A stretch of 64,000 nt of DNA from Candidatus Vicinibacter affinis (lineage in GTDB: Bacteria; Bacteroidota; Bacteroidia; Chitinophagales; Saprospiraceae), in NCBI GenBank assembly GCA_016714365.1, contig JADJNH010000005.1, forward strand, positions 2,518,501 to 2,582,500. Direction: 5' to 3'. The translations under genes were made by a program, and so were the position numbers. Each line of letters starts with the position of its first letter. Within the stretch, counting starts at the first letter, position 1. The notes below the pieces were generated by a model. The model was given only the letters and a program-made list of their open reading frames with translations. It searched no databases and was not told the origin of the DNA. This document shows positions 18,078 through 28,364 of the stretch, piece by piece.

Positions 18078-20299
18078 AGCGCAACAAGCAAAGAAGGTAA
18101 AATAGGCAGTTGATTTACACGTTTGTTTTCCACAACATTAAAATAAAAGATATTTTTTCGATCGTAAGCGTTGGTAACGCTTCCAACAATTTCAAGATTA
18201 AGAAATTTAGTAAAATCAATTCTTCTTTTAATCGAAAGGTCAAGTCTGTGATAATATGGCAACCTTCCTGAATTTATTTTTTCAGCATAGACAACACCAA
18301 TATCAGGATTCTCAATTCCAAAATTGGTTTCAAGTCCATTCGGTATAAAATTATCTCCTATAAATCCCTGAATCTTGGTAAAGGCAAAACCGGAACCGAG
18401 ATTCCATCTCATGCCTGCTTCCCAACATTTCGCCCTACCCCACTGGTAGTCCAGGACAAAATTAATGTTGTGGCGACGATCAAATAATGCCGGAAACTTC
18501 TGTACTCCATCATCACGATTGACGAAGCCAAGCGAATAGCCTAACCAAAGTCTCCAATTCACCCAGTTTGATTTTAACAAGAAATCAATGCCATAAGAAT
18601 TACCAGTCTCTTCTGTATAATCAGGATCCTGAACTTTTCTTTTATTTCTGTTTAAATTAAACAAACGACTAAAATCTTTATAATAAGTTTCAACATTCAA
18701 CTCAGTATTAGTACTCAAGTCCAATTCAAACCCACCTACAGCATGACTTGCATAGATTAATTCCGGACTTGTTAGAAATCCTACAAAAAGATTCACAATA
18801 TCTCTTTCACTTACAGAACTCATCAGATTCTGAGAATAAAGTCCGCCCGCCGCTTTAAGCCTAAATCGATTGCTGACGTTTACCTTCATACCTAGACGGG
18901 GTTCAAATCTTGCTTGTGATAGAGAAGCATAGTATTGAATCCTAAAACTTGGATCAAAGACGAAGAGTTTTGAAGCATAACGATATTTGACAAAGCCCGC
19001 TATTTCTGTGTTATTGCTCTCACTGACAATAGGCACTTTGAGAAAATTGGTAAATTCAAAATCGGTCTTGAATGCGTTGAATTCAAGCCCATATTTAATT
19101 TCTGACCTCCTGCCAAAATAACTAAAATCTATGTTTGCCTGAAGTCCTCTAATATTACTTGTCCTTGGATCGGACTGGCTTTCATCCAGCTTTATTTTAT
19201 AATCAGAAAAAGCAACGCTACCGCCAACAATGATGCTTGAAGTTCCAGGAATCAATTTAAAATTAGCTCCGCCCCCACTAGCTTGCCAGTTCAAATTAGC
19301 CAAGCCGGCATATTTAACCCTGTCGTTAAAATTAAAACCAAATAAATTTAAGTATGATCCATTTTCACTAATTGTTGATACTTTTCCATAAATATCAGTG
19401 AAACTAAATGGAAGACTGCCTGTAAGTGTATCCAAAGCATATTTATATAAAGTCTTGGACGTCTGATCGATGTAGGATTGTTTGCCAGTCAACAGAAACG
19501 AAGTACTTCCTCCTTTGCCTTCTTTGTACTTACTAATCGGTCCTTCCAGTAGAAGTTTACTCATAAATGGGCTTGCAGTAGCCAAACCTCCAAAGTGGGT
19601 TTTATTCCCCTCCCTCGTCTTCATATCAACAATTGCAGATACCCTTCCTCCATACTCAGCACTAAACCCACCCGTAAGAACCTCCGCAGAACGAATGATT
19701 TCAGTTTCAAAAACTGAAAAGATTCCAATGGAATGAAATGGATTGAAGATTGTCATTCCATCCAACAGGATTTTATTTTGAACCGGGGATCCACCTCGTA
19801 TATAAATTTGCCCCCCTTGATCTCCAGTAGTGATAACCCCTGGTATGATTTGGAGATATTGGGCAATATCTGCCTCCCCACCGGTAGATGGGAGAGCCTT
19901 GATCTCCTTTGGAGTTATAGATATAGACGAAACTCTCACTTCAGTTCTGGATTGTTCTTTCTTTCCAGATATACTGATCTCATCCAAAGTTATGTTTGAT
20001 TCAACCAAACTGAATTGCTTGTTAATTATTTGACCTTTTCTAAGTGAAAAATCGTAGGTCAGGGTATCGTAACCAATAAAGCTGACTACGAGCGTATAAT
20101 CCCCGATTGGTATTGCTGACAATGTATAAAATCCCGACTCATTTGTAGTAGTTCCTACCGTGGTTCCCTTAAGGTAGACAGAAGCAAAAGAAATGGGTTC
20201 CCCCGTACTCTTATCATACACATTTCCACGAATGTCGCCTTTTTGGCTAAAAATATTTGAACTAAACAAGGCCAGAGCAAGGATAATGTAGTACTTCAT
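18068..20299 (-). CDS. TonB-dependent outer membrane receptor with carboxypeptidase-regulatory N-domain
   Basis: The 743-residue protein begins with a signal peptide (MKYYIILALALFSSNIFSQ). A CarboxypepD_reg-like domain follows (about 20-110; GNVYDKSTGEPISFASVYLK). The plug domain holds IQIIPGV- and YIRGGSPVQNKILLDGM-type motifs near 145-185, and a beta-barrel runs to an aromatic C-terminus (LLVALHF). Such receptors import large substrates using TonB energy. No SusD partner is adjacent, so it is not a typical SusCD glycan locus. The ligand is not evident. A candidate -7 box lies upstream. Confidence 0.92.
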   Translation of the reverse strand: MKYYIILALALFSSNIFSQKGDIRGNVYDKSTGEPISFASVYLKGTTVGTTTNESGFYTLSAIPIGDYTLVVSFIGYDTLTYDFSLRKGQIINKQFSLVESNITLDEISISGKKEQSRTEVRVSSISITPKEIKALPSTGGEADIAQYLQIIPGVITTGDQGGQIYIRGGSPVQNKILLDGMTIFNPFHSIGIFSVFETEIIRSAEVLTGGFSAEYGGRVSAIVDMKTREGNKTHFGGLATASPFMSKLLLEGPISKYKEGKGGSTSFLLTGKQSYIDQTSKTLYKYALDTLTGSLPFSFTDIYGKVSTISENGSYLNLFGFNFNDRVKYAGLANLNWQASGGGANFKLIPGTSSIIVGGSVAFSDYKIKLDESQSDPRTSNIRGLQANIDFSYFGRRSEIKYGLEFNAFKTDFEFTNFLKVPIVSESNNTEIAGFVKYRYASKLFVFDPSFRIQYYASLSQARFEPRLGMKVNVSNRFRLKAAGGLYSQNLMSSVSERDIVNLFVGFLTSPELIYASHAVGGFELDLSTNTELNVETYYKDFSRLFNLNRNKRKVQDPDYTEETGNSYGIDFLLKSNWVNWRLWLGYSLGFVNRDDGVQKFPALFDRRHNINFVLDYQWGRAKCWEAGMRWNLGSGFAFTKIQGFIGDNFIPNGLETNFGIENPDIGVVYAEKINSGRLPYYHRLDLSIKRRIDFTKFLNLEIVGSVTNAYDRKNIFYFNVVENKRVNQLPILPSLLVALHF

Positions 20300-20324
20300 T
20301 TTCTACCGTCTAAATAATGGATCG

Positions 20325-20332
20325 CAAAAATA
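20325..20332 (-). promoter_or_regulatory. Candidate -7 box (TATTTTTG) for the TonB-dependent receptor
   Basis: TATTTTTG on the minus strand fits TAnnTTTG and lies 25 bases before the receptor ATG. No TTG is found at 17-23 bases upstream, so this is a partial match. I see nothing else of note in the rest of the gap 20300-20574. Confidence 0.35.
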
Positions 20333-20574
20333 ATACAATCCGATCAACCGGAAGCATTATCCCAAGATCAAACGTCTTAAATAAAGATTTGTGAAGAAAC
20401 AGCCATTAAAAATCAATATCCTAAAAAAGATCCATGAAACACAAAAACTCAAAGAATACCCATTGGCCTATTGCTTCATATAAATAGTTACCACCTCAAT
20501 CTGTTGAGAAGAAATCAAATTTGTTAAAACAATTCAAACAATATGGCACACTAAAAGACTTAGAGCCGAATTTT

Positions 20575-21198
20575 TCAGTTTTCAAGTATCCTTCTTTTGA
20601 AAGATTCGTATTCTTCCTCACTTAACAAGCCCTTTTCCTTTAACTCGGCAATATCTTTCAATTGATCTATAGTAGATCTGGTCCTTTTTTCATCATTTGG
20701 AGTATTGGTAAAATTTTGTGATTCTTGCTTATTCTCCTGACTATTTCGTTGACTTTGAGCCTGCTGGGCATACTCCTTCCCTTTTTCAAATAACTCTTCA
20801 TACCGAGATTTAAAAGCCTTTGGGTCAAAATCAAGGACAGTCCCTCCTGTTTCAAAGTGTTTCTTGAACAATTCACCCAATGCATAAGTTGAGGCACCAC
20901 TCATGACAGACATGGTTATACCACCAAGGATCGTACCTACACCGGGAATAAATTTAACAGCTCTAGCTGCCAAACGAGATGCCCCTGAACTGGTTAAGGC
21001 CGAAATAATTGCTTTTCCTTGTGAATCTTTAAAATCCTGATCATAGATTTTACTCAATTGTCTGATCATATCCAATTGAATTGCAGAAACTGCTAAAAAA
21101 TCAACAATTGGCACCCAAATCATCCCTGCACCCATTGACCAGATAGTGTGGTTTCGGATAACATCATCTGCTTGATTAGATTTACTTTTTTCGTTCAT
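20575..21198 (-). CDS. DUF697-like membrane-associated protein with C-terminal SHOCT domain
   Basis: The 207-residue protein has two parts. Residues about 15-120 resemble the DUF697/YcjF family, with hydrophobic stretches (MGAGMIWVPIVDFLAVSAIQ and FIPGVGTILGGITMSVMSGA) separated by a charged DMIRQLSKIYDQDF segment. A Gln/Asn/Ser-rich linker (about 145-175) joins it to a SHOCT motif, LKDIAELKEKGLLSEEEYESF, at the C-terminus. SHOCT motifs are small helical modules thought to mediate oligomerisation. Specific function is unknown. It is preceded by a TAACTTTG box 9 bases before the start. Confidence 0.72.
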   Translation of the reverse strand: MNEKSKSNQADDVIRNHTIWSMGAGMIWVPIVDFLAVSAIQLDMIRQLSKIYDQDFKDSQGKAIISALTSSGASRLAARAVKFIPGVGTILGGITMSVMSGASTYALGELFKKHFETGGTVLDFDPKAFKSRYEELFEKGKEYAQQAQSQRNSQENKQESQNFTNTPNDEKRTRSTIDQLKDIAELKEKGLLSEEEYESFKRRILEN

Positions 21199-21207
21199 TT
21201 TTTATTT

Positions 21208-21215
21208 CAAAGTTA
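21208..21215 (-). promoter_or_regulatory. -7 box (TAACTTTG) immediately upstream of the DUF697/SHOCT gene
   Basis: TAACTTTG on the minus strand matches TAnnTTTG. Only 9 bases separate it from the ATG at 21198, so the transcript would have little or no leader. No TTG at standard spacing is seen. Confidence 0.45.
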
Positions 21216-21262
21216 ATACCTGTCCAATTTATAGAATCCTGATTTTAGATGAACTTGTTAAA

Positions 21263-24200
21263 TTATTCGATCATTATCCTTAATCCTTTACTGTGTGCTG
21301 CAAATTCAGGTGCATACATGCATTGTAAGGTTGTCACCCCATCTGAAAAGTTCCCTTTATGAACTGCTCTCATTTCATATTCAATTACGTGAGTTCCTTT
21401 TGGCAAAGTGCTAAAAAAACAATCGGTGGCAAGATCCCTTGGTGATCGGTAATAGGAAACCCCATTTTCCCAAATGTAAGATGAAAGTTGAATAGTAGGC
21501 TCCAAACCAACAGATCGCATTATCTTCAGATGAACATAATCCATAGGACGATCAGTTTTGAGAATAATTCTTGCAGTTACTACATCACCAAGTTTTATTG
21601 GTGTTCTTTCAGTGATAGGTATTAGTTCATCTTTTTTATTGTTATTCTTTTTAATATACAATTGCTTATTAAGCTCGAGGACTCCATTTTTAGAAGCTTT
21701 AGTTTTGTCCAGATCTTCAAGGTATTGATAATAAACGGCTCCCCAGGCAATATTGGGATTTGGATTATTTACCATGATTTTACCCATTTCCTTTGTTATT
21801 TTATCGACAGGAATTGACTTTTTAAAATATTGCGTCCCTGCAGCAGTTTGACCAATATCAAGAGTTTTACCTGCCAACTCAATTTCAACTGTACGGGATG
21901 ACTCTACCCATGAATTCCCAAAAGCCAATAAAGAATAGATAGCCTCGGTCGTTGATTTTGTTGTCCCCCAGTTTTGTGTTTGCTTGTTTTTCAAAAGCCA
22001 GACTTTCATCTGATCAACAAATATTGGATCCTTTATTATTTCTGAAAATACTTCAATCATGAGTGACTGAGTTTCCACAGGTTGTTCATACCAAGAGAAG
22101 CTCCAGTTATTTTTCCAATAAATACCTAATTCCGGATGTGATATCGAACGTTGCTTCAGAGATTTCACAATTAATAAGGACGTGTTCTTGTCCCCCATTT
22201 TGTGCAATATTAAGGCTGCCAAACCTTGATCATATAGACTTCTTGCTTTCCAATGATTTTCCAATTGCAACTTATAGTAATTGTGCACAACTTTTAACTG
22301 GTCATTCGAAGGCCAATCAGAAAAATAGGACTTGCAATAATAATAATGCAGCTGAACATGTGAAAGATTGTTGTCCTCCCACTTAGCATATCCATTCTTA
22401 ACTTGTTGGGCAAGTTGATCATAATCTTTAAGAATTTCTTCATTGAGATATTGCTGAGCCTTATTCACGATGGTCAACAATTCTTTACTATTGGAATTCA
22501 AAACATTCATTCGCCTCAAATGTGCAATCTGACTAATGATGTGTTGAGTCATGTATCTATCAGGATAACCTCCGGGAAACCATGAAAAGCTTCCATTTGA
22601 AGCTTGTCGAGTTTGCAACTTTCGAACTGATTGATCAAGATTGTGGCTTAGGTTGTTAAGATCCATAAGCAAACTAATCCTGTCCAACTGTTCTTGCTCA
22701 TTCTTAGCATCCATTACCCAAGGGGTCTCTTCCAACACAGCAGATTTTAGTTCCTGATTCAACAATAATGGAGATCTATTTACTCCCTGAATCCTTATTT
22801 GGTTAAGAACATCTTTAACTCTAGGATACTTACTTAGAATATGCTGGCCAAGAGAATTTGCAAATATGCGACTCATTAATTGTTCGCTGCATTCATGAGG
22901 ATATTCCATGATGTATGGCATCGATTGAATTGCATACCAAACCGGATGGGAACTAAATTCAATGACATAGTTAACTGGCACTGCCGTCGAGGTAAAAGCC
23001 TCTGTAAAGGCTTCAAAATTAAAAGTCTTCTTTTCATTTCCTTTTATAGGCAACGCCATTGATTCCGTAATCAATTTTCGGTTAGTGATGACCGGAATAA
23101 TCATTTCCTCTCCATCTGTATGTTTGGGAGTAATTGCTGTAAACTGTACCAGTAACATCCTGGTTTCATCTTTAGGAATGGCTAGTTTCCAAAAAACGGA
23201 TTGACTTTTCCCAACATCAAGTTTAGCAATTTGGACGGATTCCCTAAGTTTCAATATTTTGCTCAAATCTTGTTTAGTCAATGCATCCAATATTTTTAAA
23301 GAAACTTCAACATTTTGATACTCATCTGACAAATTAGAAACTAATGCAGAAACCTCCATTTCATCCCCCTGTCTAAAATATCTAGGATAAAATGGCTTTA
23401 TTTGTATAGGCTTTTGTGTAATGACTTCATAAGTTTGTAGACCACAACTCAAGTCTTTTGATTGGGCAAGGATTTGCAATTTCCAACGTGTAAGTGCTTC
23501 ATTCATTTTAAAGGAAAATTTAACTTTCCCTTGCTGATCAGTATTGAGTTGAGGAAAAAAGAAGACAGTTTCATTAAGATTTTTTCTCATTTGAAATTCC
23601 TTAGGTTTTTCAACCTCCTTTAAAGATTCTAACGCATCCCCAGCTTCCTCCTTCTGTTTTTCAAACCTAACAGATTTCCCAGGAGAACGGACACCATCAT
23701 TCCCTGCACCTGCATCTCTGGATTGCATAGGTGTTGCCATTACCACCCAAGGGTTATATGAATTTGTGATATCAAAAGTATTGAGACTTGTGTAATCTTT
23801 AAATGCCGGAAGCCCATCTAAACCCAACCAATCAAGATAAGAAATGGAATGCAATGACATCATGTTAAAACCAACCGAATTTATGCCAAGTCTCGAATTA
23901 TAGGATGGCCAAAAATCAGCTTCCCATTTAAATGGAATTATTGCATCTAAAGAAGCATCATACATGGAAGCCAATACTTCAACTGTTTGGGGTTTCCCAT
24001 CCGCATTCAAGACTTCCAATTCCCAATCTTCCATTGAGCCTGGCAGGATTTTACTTCGAAAACTGTTGGTACGGATATCCAACTTCTTGGACTTCCATGG
24101 AATATTTACTTCTTTATGAATTTCAAAAATATTATTTTGCAATACACAAATGGTGCTTAAATATATTGATCCTCCATCATTGACGATCGGATTATACCTT

Positions 24201-27200
24201 AGTTTGATCGATGAACTTGTTTTAAACCAATTGCTTTGTGTCCCACTACGGGATTCATAAACACCATAAAACCAGCTATCCTTTGCTGCCGAAATTGCTA
24301 TAAAATCAGCCGGTTGTCCTGGAATAACTTGATCAGAAAGTGGAAGTAATTCCGGCTTTGGGTAAATCAAACTTCCCCCTTCATTTATCAGAATAGAATA
24401 ATCTTCATACGTTTGTATCCTCCCTGATTTGTCTTTGGCCTGAACAACCAACTTAATGGCTCTTGTTGATGCTGGAATTTTGGCCAATGCCAAAATTGAT
24501 TCAGATGTTTCAGGTGTATTTATTTCATACAAAAGTTTGCCGATTGGCCATGAGGATAATTCATCTTCTCGATCATATACATCATAGGGAAAATTTCTTT
24601 TGTATTCTTTTAGTGAATATTTGTTGAGATCTGGTTTACTCCACAATCTTCTTCTTAAAAATGTTTTTGGCACTTCAATTTCAAAAACCTTGCATTGCAT
24701 TTCTACGTTGAGGGAGGTGCCATTCAAATTTTTCGAAAACACACGAACTCTTTCTACTGAATCCTGCATCATGAATGCTTTGAGATTGGAGGACAAAAAT
24801 ATCTTTTGATGGCTAAGCTGTAAATTACCATTGGTAGTTTGCGTTTCTCCTGTTGAACTGAGAGCTTCAACTATTAATTTAAACTGATTAATAGAGGACT
24901 GCTCTACGCTACCAGGTGAGGCTTTACTAAAAAATACAAATTCAAAATTCCCATCTTCATCAGTGGTAGACTTTCCATAATCCAACTGGTCCTCTTGAGA
25001 GGGAAAAATTTGTTTAAAATTCCAACATGGATAAAATGGAGCATAAGTACTTCTCAAAACTTTATAACTTATCGTGCAACCTGCAAGAGGCTCGCCACTA
25101 AAACTTTGAACAGATCCTTTTACTCTTACAGAATCATTTAAACTGATTCCATCTTCAGGAACTTTTAATTTAACTTCAAAAGAAGGACGTTTGTATTCTT
25201 CTACTTTGAAATAAAAACGTCCCATCCCTTCAATTCCCAATGAAAAATCTCCGTTCAACCCAGATGCAGGAAGCACAAAACTACCATGCGCTGTGCCATA
25301 AGCATTACCACTTACTTTGAGTTCACTGATGTTTTGATGATTAGCATTGTAAAGGATTACAGTGGATTTTTGGTTTGGAAGAATTTTTGGCAGGCTGTTT
25401 TTATCCAACTGCAAATTCAATATTTTAAAGTATACTGTCTGTCCAGGTCGATAAATTTTACGGTCCGTATAGTATTGAACTGTTTTAGTGTCACCAGCAG
25501 ACTCGGAATAATAGCTATACAACCATTGGTCCGAATACAAATTTTCTTTTTTATATTCAATTTTAAACCTAAAACCATTCTTTGGTTTCACCATACCCTT
25601 CCCATCCTTGTCGGTAAGAAATTGATCTTGAATTTTAAATTCAGGTTGACTGCGATTGTATTTATTGGTAGGCTCGTAAGTTTTTACAATGGCGCCTTTA
25701 ATAGGATGACCTTTTTCTCTATCCATCACCAAAATTTGCTGACCACCTCCAATACCGTTTAGCGTAATGGCAGCAATTCCGGAGACTTGAAAATATCCAA
25801 ATTTCACTAAAGAATTTTTATCTAGTTTACTATCAACGGAGGCTAGAATTGCATAAGCCCCCGATTCCAGTTCATCTACTTTAAGTTCAATTTGATGGTA
25901 ATTAAAATCATGACTTGGCTGCCATTGATCTTTCCACTGACGAATGGGTTTTTGTTTTAGAAAATAAGTAATTAACTGATCTTGCTCCACACCCGGATTC
26001 AGATCTACATTAGTAGGGGTTAATTTATAAATTTTGAAATTTAATTCATTCAAATTCCTGTGTTGAACCAACATTCGGAATGGTTTTCCAGGTAGATTCA
26101 CTTCTTCTAAATTAATATTGAAATCCAATTTTCGGATTAGTGATTGATACGCTGATATTTTATTCTTTAAGGTGGTATCGCTTGTAGACAGCATACTTTT
26201 GCAAATCGAATCCACTTTAATTAGGTATTTTGTTTTTGGCGTGGGTATTTGAGATTCTTGTGTCACTGCATTCGAATAGTAATATTCAATTAAATCCAAC
26301 CTAACTAAATCTTTTTGGGAGGAAGACCTTAAGGTTGATTCAAATTCTCCCAATGCATTTAGATACATGATTTGAAACTCTTCAGAACCTGCATTTAAAT
26401 GATAAGCATATTTCAATCTGGCAAGATTGGCATCAATAACCGCCTCCAATTGCATATTCTGGCGATGAAATGCGATCACTTTCTGAAATAGAGACCAGAC
26501 GGAGCCGGGTTCAAAATCAAGTTGTAAATATTGTTCTACAGGAGCAAATTGATTCGCAGGCTTGATTTCTTGCCCAAAAGTTACCAGACTGCTTTGCACA
26601 TTAGCAAAATGAGCTATGGCTCGATGTGCCAATACATCAAACAGCACCGGTCTGTAGAGTTGATCATTTTTCAAATCCAAAATACTTTTATAATCCTCCG
26701 TCCCTGCTTTTTTTAATTCATCAGCCTGTATAGAGGATAGGTAGAATTTATTTGAACTTTTAATCAAATTTACATTCGACCAACTGTCCAAATCTGCTGT
26801 ATCTTGTTCAATTCCCTGTACATCAGTTTTCCCGCCGCGACCGTAATAAGAATTTTGTGACAGATTGAAATACAATTCGCCAAGCACTGATTTCAAAAGT
26901 GACAAAGATGGTTCCTTAAGAGTCTTTGACTTTTCTTCCAACCTCTTAATAATTCCTTTTTGTCCTAACTCATCTTTCTGTACTGCCAGAGTTTCAATCT
27001 TAAGCAGACATTTATACAATTGCGGATGATTTTCATCTGCTTTTGCAAGAAGATAAATTTTTTCAATCTGAACCATGGCATCTTCCACCAGACCTTGAGA
27101 TATCAACTGATCAGCAATCAGCCATTCAGCAATATATTCAGGAAATTTTTTACCATCCATGGAATGTTCATTTTTAGGAAAAACTACTGAAAGCAGAAAA

Positions 27201-27235
27201 GTAGCCAATAAAGAAATCGTTAGCAGAATTTTCAT
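21263..27235 (-). CDS. Giant bacterial alpha-2-macroglobulin-family protein (MG2/A2M) with thioester motif
   Basis: About 1990 residues from the ATG at 27235 (MKILLTISLLATFLLSVVF, a signal peptide). A Met 12 codons upstream (27271) would overlap the previous gene. The N-terminal helical region is followed by MG domains with a TDRKIYRPGQTVYFK segment (macroglobulin MG2 signature), the A2M domain (NLNETVFFFPQLNTDQQGKV) and a thiol-ester domain. The internal thioester motif is HECSEQ, with Cys at about residue 1449 and the Gln three residues later. Bacterial A2Ms trap or inhibit attacking proteases at the cell envelope. The role here is inferred. It is the last gene of an MmcQ - FAD oxidoreductase - A2M operon. 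No pbpC neighbour, common in Proteobacteria, is present. Confidence 0.9.
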   Translation of the reverse strand: MKILLTISLLATFLLSVVFPKNEHSMDGKKFPEYIAEWLIADQLISQGLVEDAMVQIEKIYLLAKADENHPQLYKCLLKIETLAVQKDELGQKGIIKRLEEKSKTLKEPSLSLLKSVLGELYFNLSQNSYYGRGGKTDVQGIEQDTADLDSWSNVNLIKSSNKFYLSSIQADELKKAGTEDYKSILDLKNDQLYRPVLFDVLAHRAIAHFANVQSSLVTFGQEIKPANQFAPVEQYLQLDFEPGSVWSLFQKVIAFHRQNMQLEAVIDANLARLKYAYHLNAGSEEFQIMYLNALGEFESTLRSSSQKDLVRLDLIEYYYSNAVTQESQIPTPKTKYLIKVDSICKSMLSTSDTTLKNKISAYQSLIRKLDFNINLEEVNLPGKPFRMLVQHRNLNELNFKIYKLTPTNVDLNPGVEQDQLITYFLKQKPIRQWKDQWQPSHDFNYHQIELKVDELESGAYAILASVDSKLDKNSLVKFGYFQVSGIAAITLNGIGGGQQILVMDREKGHPIKGAIVKTYEPTNKYNRSQPEFKIQDQFLTDKDGKGMVKPKNGFRFKIEYKKENLYSDQWLYSYYSESAGDTKTVQYYTDRKIYRPGQTVYFKILNLQLDKNSLPKILPNQKSTVILYNANHQNISELKVSGNAYGTAHGSFVLPASGLNGDFSLGIEGMGRFYFKVEEYKRPSFEVKLKVPEDGISLNDSVRVKGSVQSFSGEPLAGCTISYKVLRSTYAPFYPCWNFKQIFPSQEDQLDYGKSTTDEDGNFEFVFFSKASPGSVEQSSINQFKLIVEALSSTGETQTTNGNLQLSHQKIFLSSNLKAFMMQDSVERVRVFSKNLNGTSLNVEMQCKVFEIEVPKTFLRRRLWSKPDLNKYSLKEYKRNFPYDVYDREDELSSWPIGKLLYEINTPETSESILALAKIPASTRAIKLVVQAKDKSGRIQTYEDYSILINEGGSLIYPKPELLPLSDQVIPGQPADFIAISAAKDSWFYGVYESRSGTQSNWFKTSSSIKLRYNPIVNDGGSIYLSTICVLQNNIFEIHKEVNIPWKSKKLDIRTNSFRSKILPGSMEDWELEVLNADGKPQTVEVLASMYDASLDAIIPFKWEADFWPSYNSRLGINSVGFNMMSLHSISYLDWLGLDGLPAFKDYTSLNTFDITNSYNPWVVMATPMQSRDAGAGNDGVRSPGKSVRFEKQKEEAGDALESLKEVEKPKEFQMRKNLNETVFFFPQLNTDQQGKVKFSFKMNEALTRWKLQILAQSKDLSCGLQTYEVITQKPIQIKPFYPRYFRQGDEMEVSALVSNLSDEYQNVEVSLKILDALTKQDLSKILKLRESVQIAKLDVGKSQSVFWKLAIPKDETRMLLVQFTAITPKHTDGEEMIIPVITNRKLITESMALPIKGNEKKTFNFEAFTEAFTSTAVPVNYVIEFSSHPVWYAIQSMPYIMEYPHECSEQLMSRIFANSLGQHILSKYPRVKDVLNQIRIQGVNRSPLLLNQELKSAVLEETPWVMDAKNEQEQLDRISLLMDLNNLSHNLDQSVRKLQTRQASNGSFSWFPGGYPDRYMTQHIISQIAHLRRMNVLNSNSKELLTIVNKAQQYLNEEILKDYDQLAQQVKNGYAKWEDNNLSHVQLHYYYCKSYFSDWPSNDQLKVVHNYYKLQLENHWKARSLYDQGLAALILHKMGDKNTSLLIVKSLKQRSISHPELGIYWKNNWSFSWYEQPVETQSLMIEVFSEIIKDPIFVDQMKVWLLKNKQTQNWGTTKSTTEAIYSLLAFGNSWVESSRTVEIELAGKTLDIGQTAAGTQYFKKSIPVDKITKEMGKIMVNNPNPNIAWGAVYYQYLEDLDKTKASKNGVLELNKQLYIKKNNNKKDELIPITERTPIKLGDVVTARIILKTDRPMDYVHLKIMRSVGLEPTIQLSSYIWENGVSYYRSPRDLATDCFFSTLPKGTHVIEYEMRAVHKGNFSDGVTTLQCMYAPEFAAHSKGLRIMIE

Positions 27236-27245
27236 GAAATAATTT

Positions 27246-28364
27246 TTAAATAGAACGATCAAATGATTCATTCATTCGATAGAAACCTTTTTTAACAAAT
27301 CTTTTAATATCGATCTCCGAGGGAAGTTCAACACCTTCAGAAAATAAAGATAACAAATGGTTAGTACAAAAGGGTGCAAGCGTGACTCCTTTAGTTCCAA
27401 GTCCATTGATAACATATAGATTTTGTAATTGTGGATGTCTTCCAACAGCTGGTCTGCGATCTCTACTGGATGCTCTGATGCCATAGTTATGCTCCTGAAC
27501 ATGATAGGCTGATTTAATGGTTTGGTCCAAGAAGGCTTCCTGCTTTGAACGTTCTTCTTTTGTAGTGCTTTCTGTTATATTTTTTAATTCATAATTTGCT
27601 CCAACCCAAAAATTTTGGTGCCCCATCGGAATCACTGTATAGTCAGATTGCAAAACCTCCGCAGGCATTTCAACCGGAATGGTGACCTTCAAAAACTCCC
27701 CTTTCAGTCCGTGGATCGGGAGCCAGTTGAAAAAAGGGTTCTCCACAATCTTATACCCCTCACAAAAAACTATTTTTTTAAATTCGTAACAATCTGAATA
27801 ACTCCAAGAATCACCTGATAATTTCAAGCCGGAATAATCAAATTGGGCTTCCAACCATTCACATCTATTCTTCAGATCAATTTTAAGAGATCTTACCACT
27901 TTAGGAATATCGATTCTATAAGCGTTGCGAATCTTCCCTAAACTCAAGGGTAATTGTAATTGATCACTAAAGTACTCAGGAGATGGTTCCAAACAAATAA
28001 AAGAAGAATATAGTGGATCCTCGGTCCTGGCCAACCAGTTATTTTCAGCTTCAATTTCTTTAAGGAATACTAAAATCTCCAATGGATGTACAATTTTTTG
28101 GTCGTACTTGATTTCAAGATCCTTGTAGTACACCATAGCATTCTCTAGCAATTCATCAAATCTCCACGTCTTGACAAAACGCAAACCCGTCACCGGATTA
28201 ATCAAACCCGAACTTACCTTACTGGCTTCACCAGGAGCAACCTGGTCAAAAACTATAACTGAATAACCAGCTTTGGTTAACCGATCCCCCAAGATACAAC
28301 CTGCTAGACCTGCCCCCACAATGGCTACATCATAATCTTTTAAGTAAATATTACTTCTTTTCAC
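27246..28364 (-). CDS. FAD-dependent oxidoreductase (DAO family)
   Basis: The 372-residue flavoprotein has an N-terminal dinucleotide-binding motif, DVAIVGAGLAGCILGDRL (about 12-29), followed by the acidic strand VIVFDQ. A C-terminal GIRASSRDRRPAVGRHPQ and NGLGTKGVTLAPF segment is typical of D-amino-acid-oxidase-type and MnmC-like enzymes. The substrate cannot be read from the sequence. It overlaps the upstream MmcQ gene by 14 bases and is followed 10 bases later by the A2M gene, so the three are probably co-transcribed. Confidence 0.85.
   Translation of the reverse strand: MKRSNIYLKDYDVAIVGAGLAGCILGDRLTKAGYSVIVFDQVAPGEASKVSSGLINPVTGLRFVKTWRFDELLENAMVYYKDLEIKYDQKIVHPLEILVFLKEIEAENNWLARTEDPLYSSFICLEPSPEYFSDQLQLPLSLGKIRNAYRIDIPKVVRSLKIDLKNRCEWLEAQFDYSGLKLSGDSWSYSDCYEFKKIVFCEGYKIVENPFFNWLPIHGLKGEFLKVTIPVEMPAEVLQSDYTVIPMGHQNFWVGANYELKNITESTTKEERSKQEAFLDQTIKSAYHVQEHNYGIRASSRDRRPAVGRHPQLQNLYVINGLGTKGVTLAPFCTNHLLSLFSEGVELPSEIDIKRFVKKGFYRMNESFDRSI

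Noticed and set aside
18068..20299. Polysaccharide utilisation locus suggested by the TonB-dependent receptor
   Set aside because: There is no SusD homologue, glycoside hydrolase or hybrid two-component regulator beside it.
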